A stretch of 64,000 nt of DNA from JAOUEA01 sp963810915 (GTDB lineage Bacteria > Actinomycetota > UBA4738 > HRBIN12). The stretch spans positions 1 through 64,000 of the forward strand of contig CAWEPH010000005.1 of assembly GCA_963810915.1 (NCBI GenBank), read 5' to 3'. Both the position numbers and the translations under genes were made by a program. The notes below the pieces were generated by a model, which was not told the origin of the DNA, did no database searches, and worked only from the letters and a program-made list of their open reading frames with translations. Positions 43,610 to 52,805 of the stretch are shown piece by piece (the stretch's first letter is position 1; each line of letters opens with the position of its first letter).

Positions 43610-44407
43610 TCAGCCTTCGAGCCAATCCTCGGGCGGGGGGTTCGAGGACAGCACCGAGAGATCGCCCTCACGGATCGCGATCGCGCCCTCGACCATCGCC
43701 TCGATCGCGACCCACATGAGACCCCCGCCGACGCTCACGCGCTGCGCGCCTGCCTCGAAGATCTCGTCGACCGACAGGGTCGGGAGCGCGAGGACGTTCA
43801 CCGGTTTCGAGACGGCCTGACACACCGCCCTGATGGCCTGGGAGTCCAGTCCCGGTGCGTACAGGACGTCCGCCCCGGCTCCCTCGTAGGCCTGCAGGCG
43901 CGCGATCGTGTCGGCGAGGTCGGGGTTGCCCCGGATGTGATTCTCGGCGCGCGCCGTCAGCGTGAACGGGAACCCCAGCGCTGCCGCGGCCTCCGCCGCG
44001 ACCGTGATCCGCTCGACCGCATGCCGCAGCTCGTAGATGCGGCCGTCGGGGTCGTAGTCCTCGATGGAGGCGCCCACGGCGCCCGCCTCGGCGACGCGCG
44101 TGAGCGCGCGCGCAGGGCTCTGCGGATCGGCGCCGTACCCGTTCTCCAGGTCGATCGAAAGGGGGAGCTCCGTGGCCCGATCGAGCGCCGTCGTATGCGC
44201 CACCACCTCGTCGAGCGACACATGGCCATCCTGTCGCCCGAGCGTGAACGCGAAGCCGGAGCTCGTGGTGGCGAGCGCCGGGAACCCGAGCGCCGTGAGC
44301 ACCCGGGCCGAGCCCGCGTCCCAGGCGTTGGGCATCACGAACGGGGCACCCTCGTGCAGCGCGCGGAACGCCTCCCCCTTCGCGACCCGCCTACTTGTCG
44401 GCGACAC
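43610..44407 (-). CDS. isocitrate lyase/PEP mutase-family protein
   Basis: The 265-residue protein is a TIM-barrel enzyme of the PEP mutase/isocitrate lyase superfamily. It has PFVMPNAWDAGSARVLTALGFPALATTSSGFA, the metal-binding SIDLENGYGADPQ, GASIEDYDPDGRIY, LTARAENHI and DVLYAPG. It lacks the KKCGH signature of isocitrate lyase. Family members split or rearrange C-C or P-C bonds of small acids; the substrate is unknown. I placed the start at a GTG at 44407, overlapping the quinone-oxidoreductase gene by 17 bases, with AAGGTGGTG upstream; starting at the internal ATG would remove the first strand. Confidence 0.8.
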   Translation of the reverse strand: MSPTSRRVAKGEAFRALHEGAPFVMPNAWDAGSARVLTALGFPALATTSSGFAFTLGRQDGHVSLDEVVAHTTALDRATELPLSIDLENGYGADPQSPARALTRVAEAGAVGASIEDYDPDGRIYELRHAVERITVAAEAAAALGFPFTLTARAENHIRGNPDLADTIARLQAYEGAGADVLYAPGLDSQAIRAVCQAVSKPVNVLALPTLSVDEIFEAGAQRVSVGGGLMWVAIEAMVEGAIAIREGDLSVLSSNPPPEDWLEG

Positions 44408-45347
44408 GGAGCACCACCTTGCCGTGCTTGCCCCCGGCCATGCTCCGCTCGAACGCCGCGGGGGCGTCCTCGAGGGCGTAGACCGAGTCGATCTCCGGTC
44501 GGAGCGCGCCGCTCTCGGCGAGCCGCGTGAGCTCCGCCAGCTGACCGTGGTTCGGCTCGACGACGAAGTAGTCGGCGTCGATCCCTTCGGGTGGAGGCTC
44601 GGCCACCGACACGATCCGGCCGCCCGGGCCGACGGCGGCAGCCGCCCGAGCGAACCGTTCCCCGCCGACCGTGTCGAATACGAGGTCGACCGGATCGAGG
44701 TCGACCGGATCGAGCGCGGCATCCGCGCCCGCCCCCGTCGCGAGGACCTCATGCGCTCCCAAGCCGAGCACCCGTTCGACGTTCTCCGGCGAGGCGGTCC
44801 CGATGACGTAGGCGCCACGCGCGCGCGCGATCTGGACAGCGAGGTGCCCGACGCCACCCGCCGCCCCAAGGATGAGCACCCGTTGGTCGCGTTCGAGATC
44901 GCCGTGATCGAACAGGGCCTGCCAGGCGCTCAGCCCGGCGAGGGGGACCGCGGCGGCCTCGATGTGATCGAGCGCTCGGGGCTTCGGAGCCAAGAGATCC
45001 GCGGCCGTGACGACGTACTCGGCGGCGGCGCCGTCGCGGTCGAAGGCGAGGAGCGCGTACACGGGATCGCCGACGTCGTCGACGCCGACGTCGGCGCCGA
45101 CCGCGGCCACGACGCCCGAGACCTCGTAGGAGGGTGTGGCGGGGAGTCGATCCACGGGCCACTCGAGCTCGTCACGCGTGATCGACGCCGCGTGGACCCG
45201 CACGAGCGCCTCGCCCGGCATCGGCCTGGGCACCGGGACGACGTCGAGCCCGAGTTCGTCGGGGCCTCCGGGCGCGCGCAAGCGGATCGCGCGCATCGTC
45301 GCGCTCGCAGATGACGGTGGTGATGTGGGTGTCGTGTCGGCAATCAC
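44391..45347 (-). CDS. zinc-independent quinone oxidoreductase-like protein (MDR superfamily)
   Basis: The 318-residue protein is a medium-chain dehydrogenase/reductase of the quinone-oxidoreductase class: PGEALVRVHAASITRDELEW, LAGLSAWQALFDHGDL and nucleotide-binding ILGAAGGVGHLAVQIARARGAYVIGT. The structural-zinc cysteines of alcohol dehydrogenases are missing. NADPH-dependent reduction of quinones or enones is the likely reaction. The GTG at 45347 is selected by GAGGAGG seven bases upstream. It diverges from a MarR regulator over a repeat-bearing AT-rich region, so it is the probable MarR target. Confidence 0.88.
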   Translation of the reverse strand: MIADTTPTSPPSSASATMRAIRLRAPGGPDELGLDVVPVPRPMPGEALVRVHAASITRDELEWPVDRLPATPSYEVSGVVAAVGADVGVDDVGDPVYALLAFDRDGAAAEYVVTAADLLAPKPRALDHIEAAAVPLAGLSAWQALFDHGDLERDQRVLILGAAGGVGHLAVQIARARGAYVIGTASPENVERVLGLGAHEVLATGAGADAALDPVDLDPVDLVFDTVGGERFARAAAAVGPGGRIVSVAEPPPEGIDADYFVVEPNHGQLAELTRLAESGALRPEIDSVYALEDAPAAFERSMAGGKHGKVVLRVADK

Positions 45348-45373
45348 GGCCGCTCCTCCTCGGGTCCTGGACC

Positions 45374-45398
45374 AAAGTATCTTGATGGAAAGTATCTT
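45374..45398. promoter_or_regulatory. direct repeats AAAGTATCTT, likely MarR operator
   Basis: Two identical AAAGTATCTT copies (45374-45383 and 45389-45398) are spaced 15 bases start to start in an unusually AT-rich gap. They lie between the divergent oxidoreductase and MarR genes and upstream of the MarR -10 (TAATAT, 45408-45413). Confidence 0.5.
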
Positions 45399-45407
45399 AC
45401 TAGAGAG

Positions 45408-45413
45408 TAATAT
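45408..45413 (+). promoter_or_regulatory. -10 element TAATAT for the MarR gene
   Basis: TAATAT stands 9 bases before the ATG at 45423; the interval also contains AGGGAG, which may act as a short ribosome-binding site. Confidence 0.45.
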
Positions 45414-45422
45414 AGGGAGCCC

Positions 45423-45923
45423 ATGACGGAACGCGATGATCACATCGACGCCATCCTTGGGCAGTGGCACCGCGAGCGCCCCGACCTCGACCTGGCGTCC
45501 CTCGGGCTGGTGGGGCGGCTCCTGCGCACGGCGCATCTCGCCGACGCGACCTTGGCCGACGGGCTCGCCACCTATGCCGTCCAGCCCGGCTGGTTCGACC
45601 TGATGGCCGCCCTACGCCGCGCGGGCGCGCCCTACGAGCTCACCCCCACGCAGCTCGCCCGCGCGACCATGATTTCCTCCGGCGGCATGACGAAGCGCCT
45701 CGATCGGCTCGTCGACGCCGGCCTGGTGGAGCGACGGCCGGATCCCGGCGACCGGCGGGGCACCTTGGTCCGGCTGACCCCGCGAGGGGTCGCCACGATC
45801 GACGACGCCCTCGAAGCGCACGTCGCGAACGAGGACGAGCTGCTGCGTTCGCTCCGACCGGCCGAACGGCGCACGCTCGACGGTCTGCTCAGGAAGCTGC
45901 TCCACGACCTCGACCGCGGCTGA
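45423..45923 (+). CDS. MarR-family transcriptional regulator
   Basis: The 166-residue protein has the MarR winged helix: PYELTPTQLARATMISSGGMTKRLDRLVDAGLVERRPDPGDRRGTLVRLTPRG, with the conserved DxRG-like wing (GDRRGT). It has dimerisation helices on both sides. MarR proteins repress divergent detoxification or catabolic genes and respond to phenolics or oxidants. The divergent quinone oxidoreductase and the direct repeats between them fit that role. Confidence 0.92.
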   Translation: MTERDDHIDAILGQWHRERPDLDLASLGLVGRLLRTAHLADATLADGLATYAVQPGWFDLMAALRRAGAPYELTPTQLARATMISSGGMTKRLDRLVDAGLVERRPDPGDRRGTLVRLTPRGVATIDDALEAHVANEDELLRSLRPAERRTLDGLLRKLLHDLDRG

Positions 45924-46017
45924 GCAGCGCCCCGCGGCGCAGGGCCCTCCCGCCCGTCAAGGTGCTTCCGTCGACAACCGATACCGAGGCGGACCCACCG
46001 GAAGCAAGGGAGCCCAA

Positions 46018-47487
46018 GTGGTGGAGTCGTTGTCCCAGCGCGTCGCGGGGCGCATGGCGGCCGTCCTCTTCGTCGTCGCAGGATGCGTCTCGTTGGAAGA
46101 CACCCTCATGCCGACCGGCATGCGGTTCGATTGGCGTGCGCAGCTCGTCGTCGCTCTCGTCGCCATCGGATTGGGCGTCTGGTGCTGGTCCGCGCCCTGG
46201 CATCGATGGCCCGTGGGACGCACCCTCTGGCTCGCGCCCGCGGGGCTCGCGCTGCTCGGCCTGACCGCCGCGTTCGGTTCCTACAACGCCTACACGTACG
46301 CCGCCTACTTCGTGGTGGTCTACACGTGGATCGGTGTTTCGCAGCCCCGCGGGACCTCGCTCAAGCTGCTGCCGGTCGCGGCGGCCGCCTACGTCCTCCC
46401 GCTCGCCTTCCGAGGCGAGCCCTCCGACGCGCTGCTCTCCGGAGGCGAGGTCATGGTGATCTGCGCGGCGGTGGGCGAGGCGCTTGCGTGGGTATCGTCG
46501 CACCTGCGGGCGGCCGAGCAGCTCGACGCCTCGCGGATGTGGGAGATGCAGGGACTCCTGCAGGCAGGTGAGCTGCTCGCCCGCGAGACCGATGCGGCGC
46601 GCGCACCGACGCTCGTTGCCGATCTCGCCGCCCAGCTCCTGCGGGCCGAGCGCGTCCTGGTGCTGATGCCCGAGGACGAGGGGTCGATGGTGGCGGCGGG
46701 CACGACCCGGTGGCCGGAGGCGGACGGCCTGCGCCTGCTCCCGGGCGACGCCCCCGAACCCTTCAAGGCGTATATGGAGGCCGAACCGCGGCTCATCCCC
46801 TCCGACGCCGGCTGGCTGCGTGCGCTCGGGGTCGAACACGGCACGGCCATCCTCGCATCGCTGCGGGGGACGGCCGGATCCCTCGGCGTGCTGGTCGCGG
46901 CCGTGCCGGACCAGATCGTGAAGCTGCCGCAGTTCACCGAGCATCTGGTGCGATCCTTCGCCACCCAAGCGGGACTCACGCTCGACCGGTTGAACGCCGC
47001 GGAGGCCCTGTTGCGCGAAACCCTCCGCGACGAGCTCACCGGCGTCGGCAACCGGCGCTATGCCAACGTGATGCTCTCCCGCCTCGGCGAGGGCGACGCC
47101 GTCGTGGTGATCGACCTCGACCACTTCAAGGACGTGAACGACGAGCACGGACACGCGGCCGGGGACGACGCGCTGCGCTCCGTCGCCGCGCACCTCGGCG
47201 GTTCGCTGCGCGAGGGCGACGCCGCCGCGCGCTACGGCGGCGACGAGTTCCTCTTGATCCTGCGCGGCGCCGGCGCTCAGTCGCTCGACGTCGCGGAGAG
47301 GATCGCCCGCCGTTGGCGGATGACCAACCCCCCGGTGGATTTCAGCATGGGGGTGGCCGTCATCCGGGCGAGCGAGACGCCCGACAGCGCCTTCCACCGC
47401 GCCGACGCCGCCCTCTACGAGGCGAAGGGCGCCGGCAGGGGACGGGCGGTGCTCGCGGACGAGGTGAACGCCGCGACCTCCGCCTGA
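46018..47487 (+). CDS. membrane-bound diguanylate cyclase (GGDEF protein)
   Basis: The 489-residue protein has about six membrane helices in the first ~150 residues and a GAF-like or coiled linker region to ~330. The C-terminal GGDEF domain has the substrate motif RDELTGVGNRRY, FKDVNDEHGHAAGDDAL and the active-site motif YGGDEF. The feedback-inhibition RxxD site is present five residues before it (REGD). This is a competent, product-inhibited cyclic-di-GMP synthase. GTG start. Its stop overlaps the next gene's ATG by one base (TGATG), tying it to the seven-PAS protein. Confidence 0.92.
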   Translation: MVESLSQRVAGRMAAVLFVVAGCVSLEDTLMPTGMRFDWRAQLVVALVAIGLGVWCWSAPWHRWPVGRTLWLAPAGLALLGLTAAFGSYNAYTYAAYFVVVYTWIGVSQPRGTSLKLLPVAAAAYVLPLAFRGEPSDALLSGGEVMVICAAVGEALAWVSSHLRAAEQLDASRMWEMQGLLQAGELLARETDAARAPTLVADLAAQLLRAERVLVLMPEDEGSMVAAGTTRWPEADGLRLLPGDAPEPFKAYMEAEPRLIPSDAGWLRALGVEHGTAILASLRGTAGSLGVLVAAVPDQIVKLPQFTEHLVRSFATQAGLTLDRLNAAEALLRETLRDELTGVGNRRYANVMLSRLGEGDAVVVIDLDHFKDVNDEHGHAAGDDALRSVAAHLGGSLREGDAAARYGGDEFLLILRGAGAQSLDVAERIARRWRMTNPPVDFSMGVAVIRASETPDSAFHRADAALYEAKGAGRGRAVLADEVNAATSA

Positions 47488-50459
47488 TGGCGCTGGGAGT
47501 ACCATCCGGTGCCATGGAAGAGGTGGGGGCGCCGATCGTCCACGATCAGCTCGTTGAGGAGCTCGGGGAGATCCAAGCCTGCCTGTACATGATGCGGCAC
47601 GACGCCGACGCCGACGAGCCCATGATCTACGTGAGCCCGATGGCCGAGCAGGTCCTCGGGCTCGACCGGCACACCTTCATGCACTCGCGCGAGGAACGCG
47701 CACGTCGTATCCACCCCGACGATCGAGCACGGTGGGAGGAACGGAGCCGCCTCGCCGAACGCACCGGCATCTGGGACGAGGGCTACCGGATCCTCGACGC
47801 ACAAGACCGTGTGCGATGGGTGCGGGACCGGGCGTACCTGATCCCCGCGGAGGGCGAACGCCCGGCGGTGTGGATCGGCTGGGTGCTCGACATCACCGCC
47901 GCGCGCGAGGCGAGGAGCGCACTGCAGGTCTCGGAGGCGCTGCACCGATCGCTCGTCGAGCAGATCCCGGCGATGGTCTTCACGCTCACCAGCGAGGTGC
48001 CGCCCAAGCTCCTGTACCAGAGCCCGCAGGTCGAGGGGCTGCTCGGCTATCCCGTCGACGACTGGCTGAGCGACCCCGAGTTCTGGCCTCGCGTCGCGCA
48101 CCCCGAGGACCGCGAGCGGGTCAGCGCCTCCTGGGCCGCTTCCGTGGAGACCGGCACCCCGTTCCGCGAGGAATACCGGCTCATCCATGCCGACGGGCAC
48201 GCCGTGTGGGTGCGCGAGCAGTCCGCGCCGGTGCGCGACACCGAGGGGCGGATCCTGTTCTGGCAAGGGGTCTCGGTCGACACCACGATCCAGCGTCAGG
48301 CCGAGGACGAACTCCGGGCCTCGCAGGATCGCTACCGCGCCCTCGTGGAACAACTACCGGTGGTCGTGTATCACTACGCGCAGTCGGGGGCCTCCATCTA
48401 CGTGAGCCCGAACGTGGAGGAGCTACTCGGCCTCCCCGCCTCGGCCCTCGCCACCGACCACACGCTCTGGCACCGGCTCCTGCATCCAGACGACATCGAG
48501 CGGATGCAAGAGGCCTGGCGCGAAGCGGAACGCACCGACACCGGCTACGAAGTCGAATGCCGCTACGTGCGCGAAGACGGAAGTATCGTCTGGGTGCGCG
48601 ACACCGCGCGCGTCATCCTCGCCACTGAGGGGACCGATCCCACTTGGCAGGGCGTGCTCGTCGACATCACGGCGCAGAAGCTGGCGGAGCAGGCACGGAC
48701 GGCGGCCGACCGGCGGTACCGCGTGCTCGTCGAGCAGGTTCCGGCGATCGTCTACGAGATGGACCCCGACGACGAGCGTCGCACGCTGTTCGTGGGCCCG
48801 CAGGTGGAGGAGCTGCTCGGCTACAGCAGGCAGGAGTGGCTCGACCAACCCGACATCTGGATGGAGCTCCTCCACCCGGAGGATCGCGAGACCGAGCTCG
48901 CCGCCCACGACGAGCACAACGCGACGGGTGAGCCGTGGAACCGCGAGTACCGCCTCACCGCCAGCGACGGCAAGGAGGTCTGGGTGCGCGACCGCGCGAA
49001 GCTGGTGCGCAACCCGGCCACGGGCGAGGCCACCTGGCTCGGCATCATGCTGGACATCACCGAGAGCAAGGAGCTCGAGGAGCGGCTCCAGCTCGTGAAC
49101 GACGAACTGGAGCTCCGCGTGCTCGAGCGCACGGCCGAGCTCGCCGACGCCAACGAGTTGATGGAGCTCGAGATCGGCGAGCGCCGCCGCGCGGAGCAGG
49201 AGCTGCTGGAGGCGCAGGATCGATACCGCACCCTCGTCGAACACCTCCCCGCCGCCGTGTACGAACTGGAGAGCGACCCACCGAACGACCACGACCCCGA
49301 CGATCCCGCCACCCACGAGCGGCTGACCTACGTCAGTCCGCGGATCACGGCGATCGTGGGGTTCACGCAGACGGAGTGGAGCGAGCCGGGATTCTGGAAG
49401 ATGCGGCTGCATCCACATGACCGCGATGGGGTCCTCGCGAGTTTGGGGCACACCCTGCGCACGGGTGAACCGTTCGTCTCGGAACATCGCTACCTCGCGA
49501 AGAACGGCTCCGTGGTCTGGGTACTCGACCAGGCGACCCTCAGGACCCGCCGGACCGACGGGCGTCCGCACCTCTTCCAGGGCATCACGCTCGACATCAC
49601 CGAGCGCAAGGAGGCGGAGCACAAGGCCGACGAGGCGGAGCGGCGGTACCGCATGCTGGCCGAGGACGGGCCGTTCATGACCTACGTGTACGAGCTCGAC
49701 CGCGGGTCGGACCCACCCACGATGCGCATCGAATACGTGAGCCCCCAGACGGCGGCCGCGATCGGCTATCCGACCGAGGTGTGGATCGGCGACCCGACAC
49801 GCTGGTTCGAGTTCATGCACCCCGACGACCGCGACCGGGTGTGGACGGAGACCACGCTCAGTTGGCAGACCGGCGAGCCGCTCGTCCACGACTACCGGCT
49901 GATCGCGGGCGACGGGCGCATCGTCTGGCTGCGCGCCGACAGCCGGCCCGTCCGCTACGACGAGACCGGCCGGCCCGTGCGCTACATGGGGACCCTGATC
50001 GACGTGACGCAGGCGAAGGACGCCGAGCGGACGCTGCGCGAGGACGTCGAGCGGTACCGCGAGGCCGTGGAAGGGATCCCCGGCGTGCTGTGGACCACCG
50101 AGACCGACCTCGCGACCGGCGTGGAGCGCTACACCTTCATCGGACCTCAGAGCGTCGAGATCCTCGGGTACCCCCCGGAGGAGCTGATGCTCGAGCTGCA
50201 CCGCTTCCGCCGTCTCCTCCACCCCGACGACCGCGCACGCGTCATGGCGGCCAGCGCACGCTCGCTGGAGACGGGTCTGTGGGACGAGGAGTTCAGGATC
50301 GTGGCGCGGGACGGGAGGGTCCGGCGCGTGCGTTCGATCGGACGTCCCGTGCCGGCCCCCGTAGGGACCGCCCGCTGGCAGGGCGTAACGATCCTCGCGT
50401 CGGGGCCCGAAGACGCTGCCGAACGGCGGGACGAGTCGACGCTCAGCTCCGAGGCGTGA
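47487..50459 (+). CDS. seven-PAS-domain sensor protein without output domain
   Basis: The 990-residue soluble protein is built almost entirely of seven tandem PAS_3/PAC units of about 120 residues. They are recognisable by repeated openings (RYRxLVEQxP...VY) and closings ending DIT; approximate spans are 15-140, 150-275, 280-400, 405-525, 575-705, 715-840 and 850-975. A coiled coil (LEERLQLVNDELELRVLERTAEL) lies between units 4 and 5. No kinase, GGDEF, EAL or DNA-binding domain is attached. The one-base overlap (TGATG) with the diguanylate cyclase gene suggests it controls that cyclase or another partner. The gene's last 17 bases overlap convergent serS. Confidence 0.88.
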   Translation: MALGVPSGAMEEVGAPIVHDQLVEELGEIQACLYMMRHDADADEPMIYVSPMAEQVLGLDRHTFMHSREERARRIHPDDRARWEERSRLAERTGIWDEGYRILDAQDRVRWVRDRAYLIPAEGERPAVWIGWVLDITAAREARSALQVSEALHRSLVEQIPAMVFTLTSEVPPKLLYQSPQVEGLLGYPVDDWLSDPEFWPRVAHPEDRERVSASWAASVETGTPFREEYRLIHADGHAVWVREQSAPVRDTEGRILFWQGVSVDTTIQRQAEDELRASQDRYRALVEQLPVVVYHYAQSGASIYVSPNVEELLGLPASALATDHTLWHRLLHPDDIERMQEAWREAERTDTGYEVECRYVREDGSIVWVRDTARVILATEGTDPTWQGVLVDITAQKLAEQARTAADRRYRVLVEQVPAIVYEMDPDDERRTLFVGPQVEELLGYSRQEWLDQPDIWMELLHPEDRETELAAHDEHNATGEPWNREYRLTASDGKEVWVRDRAKLVRNPATGEATWLGIMLDITESKELEERLQLVNDELELRVLERTAELADANELMELEIGERRRAEQELLEAQDRYRTLVEHLPAAVYELESDPPNDHDPDDPATHERLTYVSPRITAIVGFTQTEWSEPGFWKMRLHPHDRDGVLASLGHTLRTGEPFVSEHRYLAKNGSVVWVLDQATLRTRRTDGRPHLFQGITLDITERKEAEHKADEAERRYRMLAEDGPFMTYVYELDRGSDPPTMRIEYVSPQTAAAIGYPTEVWIGDPTRWFEFMHPDDRDRVWTETTLSWQTGEPLVHDYRLIAGDGRIVWLRADSRPVRYDETGRPVRYMGTLIDVTQAKDAERTLREDVERYREAVEGIPGVLWTTETDLATGVERYTFIGPQSVEILGYPPEELMLELHRFRRLLHPDDRARVMAASARSLETGLWDEEFRIVARDGRVRRVRSIGRPVPAPVGTARWQGVTILASGPEDAAERRDESTLSSEA

Positions 50460-51714
50460 GGGTCCAGGCGCGTTCGGGCAGATAGGGCCGGAGCTTCTCC
50501 GGCATCACGACCGAGCCGTCCGCCCGTTGGTGATTCTCCAGCAACGCGATCAACGTTCGTCCGATCGCGGTCGCCGTGCCGTTCAGCGTGTGCAGGGTTT
50601 CGAGGGAACCGTCGGCCCGGCGCACGCGCGTCTGCAGCCGTCGCGCCTGGTAGTCCGTCGTGTTCGAGCACGAGGTGAGCTCCCGATAGCGGTCCTGGCC
50701 CGGTAGCCATCCCTCGATGTCGTACTTCTTCGCGGCGCTTCCGCCCAGGTCGCCCGCCGCCACGTTCACCACGCGGAACGGGATGTCCAGGTTCCCGATG
50801 ATCTCTTCCTCCACGCCGACCAGGTACTCGTGCTCGTCCCAGCTGGATCCGGGCGTCGTGAAGCTGAACATCTCCACCTTGTCGAACTGGTGGACGCGGA
50901 ACATCCCTCCCAGGTCCTTCCCGTACGTGCCCGCCTCGCGCCGGAAGCATGTCGAGTAGCCGGCGTAGCGGGCGGGGAGTGCGGCCTCGTCGAGGATCTC
51001 CGTCATGTGGAGCGCGGCGAGCGGAACCTCGGCCGTCCCGACCAGATAGAGGTCGTCGTCGCGCGTCACGTAGATCTGCGCCTCGTCGGCGGGCAGGAAC
51101 CCGGTGCCGTACATCGCGTCCTCGCGGACGAGCACGGGAGGGATCACCGGCATGAACCCCTTGGCGGTCAGGATGTCCATGGCGTGGCGCATCAGCGCGA
51201 ACTGCACGAAGACGAGATCGCCGAGCAGGTAGACGAACCGGGATCCGCTGGTGCGCGCGCCGCGCTCCGTGTCGAGGACGCCCAGGATCTCGCCGAGCGC
51301 CGCATGGTCGCGGGGGGCGAAGTCGAACGCGGTGGGCTCCAGGTGACGACGCACCTCGACAGCGTCCTCGTCCGTGAACCCGTCGGGAGCGCTCTGGTGC
51401 GGGACGTTTGGCGTGGCCGCGAGCAGCGCCGCGAGGGCCTCCTCCGCCTCGGCCAGCTGCGGCTCCAGCTCCTTCAGCTCGGCACTCACCGTCGCAACCT
51501 CGGCGATCAACGACTGCTTCTCGTCGCCCGAGGCTCGGCCGATCGCCTTCGACGCCTTGTTCTGCGCGGCGCGCAGCTCATCGGCGCGCGTGGTGAGGGC
51601 GCGACGACGCTCGTCGGCGGCGAGGAGCTGATCCACGGCGTCGCCGAGGTTGCGCCGGGCCAGGCCCGCGCGGAACGGCTCCGGATCGTCTCGGATCGCC
51701 TTGATGTCGAGCAT
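50443..51714 (-). CDS. serS: seryl-tRNA synthetase
   Basis: SerS charges tRNA-Ser with serine. The 423-residue protein has the N-terminal coiled-coil tRNA-binding arm (residues ~25-105, RRALTTRADELRAAQNKASKAI) and the class II catalytic core. Motif 2 is YSTCFRREAGTYGKDLGGMFRVHQF and motif 3 is ENHQRADGSVVMPEKLRPYL, with TAEVPL in the active site. Two tRNA-Ser genes lie in the same window. Its ATG directly abuts the bactofilin stop, indicating an operon DUF4446-bactofilin-serS. Confidence 0.97.
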   Translation of the reverse strand: MLDIKAIRDDPEPFRAGLARRNLGDAVDQLLAADERRRALTTRADELRAAQNKASKAIGRASGDEKQSLIAEVATVSAELKELEPQLAEAEEALAALLAATPNVPHQSAPDGFTDEDAVEVRRHLEPTAFDFAPRDHAALGEILGVLDTERGARTSGSRFVYLLGDLVFVQFALMRHAMDILTAKGFMPVIPPVLVREDAMYGTGFLPADEAQIYVTRDDDLYLVGTAEVPLAALHMTEILDEAALPARYAGYSTCFRREAGTYGKDLGGMFRVHQFDKVEMFSFTTPGSSWDEHEYLVGVEEEIIGNLDIPFRVVNVAAGDLGGSAAKKYDIEGWLPGQDRYRELTSCSNTTDYQARRLQTRVRRADGSLETLHTLNGTATAIGRTLIALLENHQRADGSVVMPEKLRPYLPERAWTLTPRS

Positions 51715-52227
51715 CTACGGCACCTTCACCTGTTCGGCTCCGGTCGCCTCCCCCTTCGCCGAGGCGCCTTGTGCGCCGCCGGGCTGAGCCGAGGGCGCCC
51801 CGCCGTCCATGATGCTCTGCCCGTGGAAGACCCCGCCCTCCTCCACCACGAGGGTCTTCGAGGTGATGTTCCCGTCGATCCGACCGCCGCGCGCCAGGTG
51901 GGCCTTCCCCTTCACGATCAGATTGCCCTTGAACTTGCCCCCCACGCTCACGTTCTGCGCGCGGATGTCGGCCTCCACCTGGGACTGCGGGCTGAGCGTC
52001 ACGTCGCCCTCGGCGTTGATCTGGCCCTTGACCTGGCCATCGATCCTCAGCGATCCGGCCGACACCACGTTGCCCTCGAGCCGCGCGCCGGCGCCCACGA
52101 TCGTGACCTCACCGTCCTGCTCCGCCATCTTCCGCTCCTCTCGCCGCTCGGATCGTCCTGGGGACTGCTGCTGGTCGGAGCCCGTCGCCTCCGCGTCGGG
52201 CTCGTCCTCGTCGCGCTTGAAGATCAT
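51715..52227 (-). CDS. bactofilin (polymer-forming cytoskeletal protein)
   Basis: The 170-residue protein has a disordered acidic N-terminus and the bactofilin beta-helix, visible as short repeats: VTIVGAGARLEGNVVSAGSLRIDGQVKGQINAEGDVTLSPQSQVEADIRAQNVSVGGKFKGNLIVKGKAHLARGGRIDGNI. A glycine/alanine-rich tail follows. Bactofilins self-assemble without nucleotides and often organise cell-wall or polar proteins. Its ATG overlaps the DUF4446 stop by four bases and its stop touches the serS ATG. Confidence 0.9.
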   Translation of the reverse strand: MIFKRDEDEPDAEATGSDQQQSPGRSERREERKMAEQDGEVTIVGAGARLEGNVVSAGSLRIDGQVKGQINAEGDVTLSPQSQVEADIRAQNVSVGGKFKGNLIVKGKAHLARGGRIDGNITSKTLVVEEGGVFHGQSIMDGGAPSAQPGGAQGASAKGEATGAEQVKVP

Positions 52228-52736
52228 CGCGCCTTCACCGCCTTCACCGCCTCCTCCGCTTCCACGGTCATCGCCTGGCGGATCGCCTCCGCCTCTTCCA
52301 TGGAGAGGTTGTAGGTGCTGTTGCTCTCGGTCACGGGCTTCGCGTAGACCCGCGTCTCCTGGCGTCCGTTGATCGAGGTCAGCACGACCCCGGTCCCGTG
52401 CTCATCGAGCAAGGCGCACGAGAACGAGAGCCGCCCTCCCACGTCCTCGAATGCGTCGTAGCGCAGCAACGCCACCCGGCGCACGCTCCCTTCGATCAGG
52501 ACCTGCTGGGTGTTGTCGCGCCCGTTGAGGACGCGCACGGCGTGCTCCAGGCGTTGGATCTGCGCGGCCTGGCCCTCGAGCACCGCACGGAGCGCCTCGT
52601 CCATCTTCAGCGGCTCGCTCGGCGCCTTGGGGCGGCGCCGGCCGCCCGAGCCGACGATCGCGAACGCGATGGCCAGCACGGAGAGCCCGATGGCGATCAG
52701 GACCATCAGCGTGAGCGTCGAGGTGGAGAAGGTCAT
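52224..52736 (-). CDS. DUF4446-family membrane-anchored protein
   Basis: The 170-residue protein has one N-terminal helix (LTLMVLIAIGLSVLAIAFAIV), a short coiled region, then the DUF4446 domain: LLRYDAFEDVGGRLSFSCALLDEHGTGVVLTSINGRQETRVYAKPV and YNLSMEEAEAIRQA. The function of this family is unknown. It starts with the ATG at 52736 and overlaps bactofilin by four bases, so a role together with the bactofilin scaffold is plausible. It diverges from larB. Confidence 0.85.
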   Translation of the reverse strand: MTFSTSTLTLMVLIAIGLSVLAIAFAIVGSGGRRRPKAPSEPLKMDEALRAVLEGQAAQIQRLEHAVRVLNGRDNTQQVLIEGSVRRVALLRYDAFEDVGGRLSFSCALLDEHGTGVVLTSINGRQETRVYAKPVTESNSTYNLSMEEAEAIRQAMTVEAEEAVKAVKAR

Positions 52737-52805
52737 CGGGGATCGGTCCTTTGCCCTCTGGCGGCCCGCAACCCCACCGGGTTCCGGGCGGGACCGAAGT
52801 ATACG

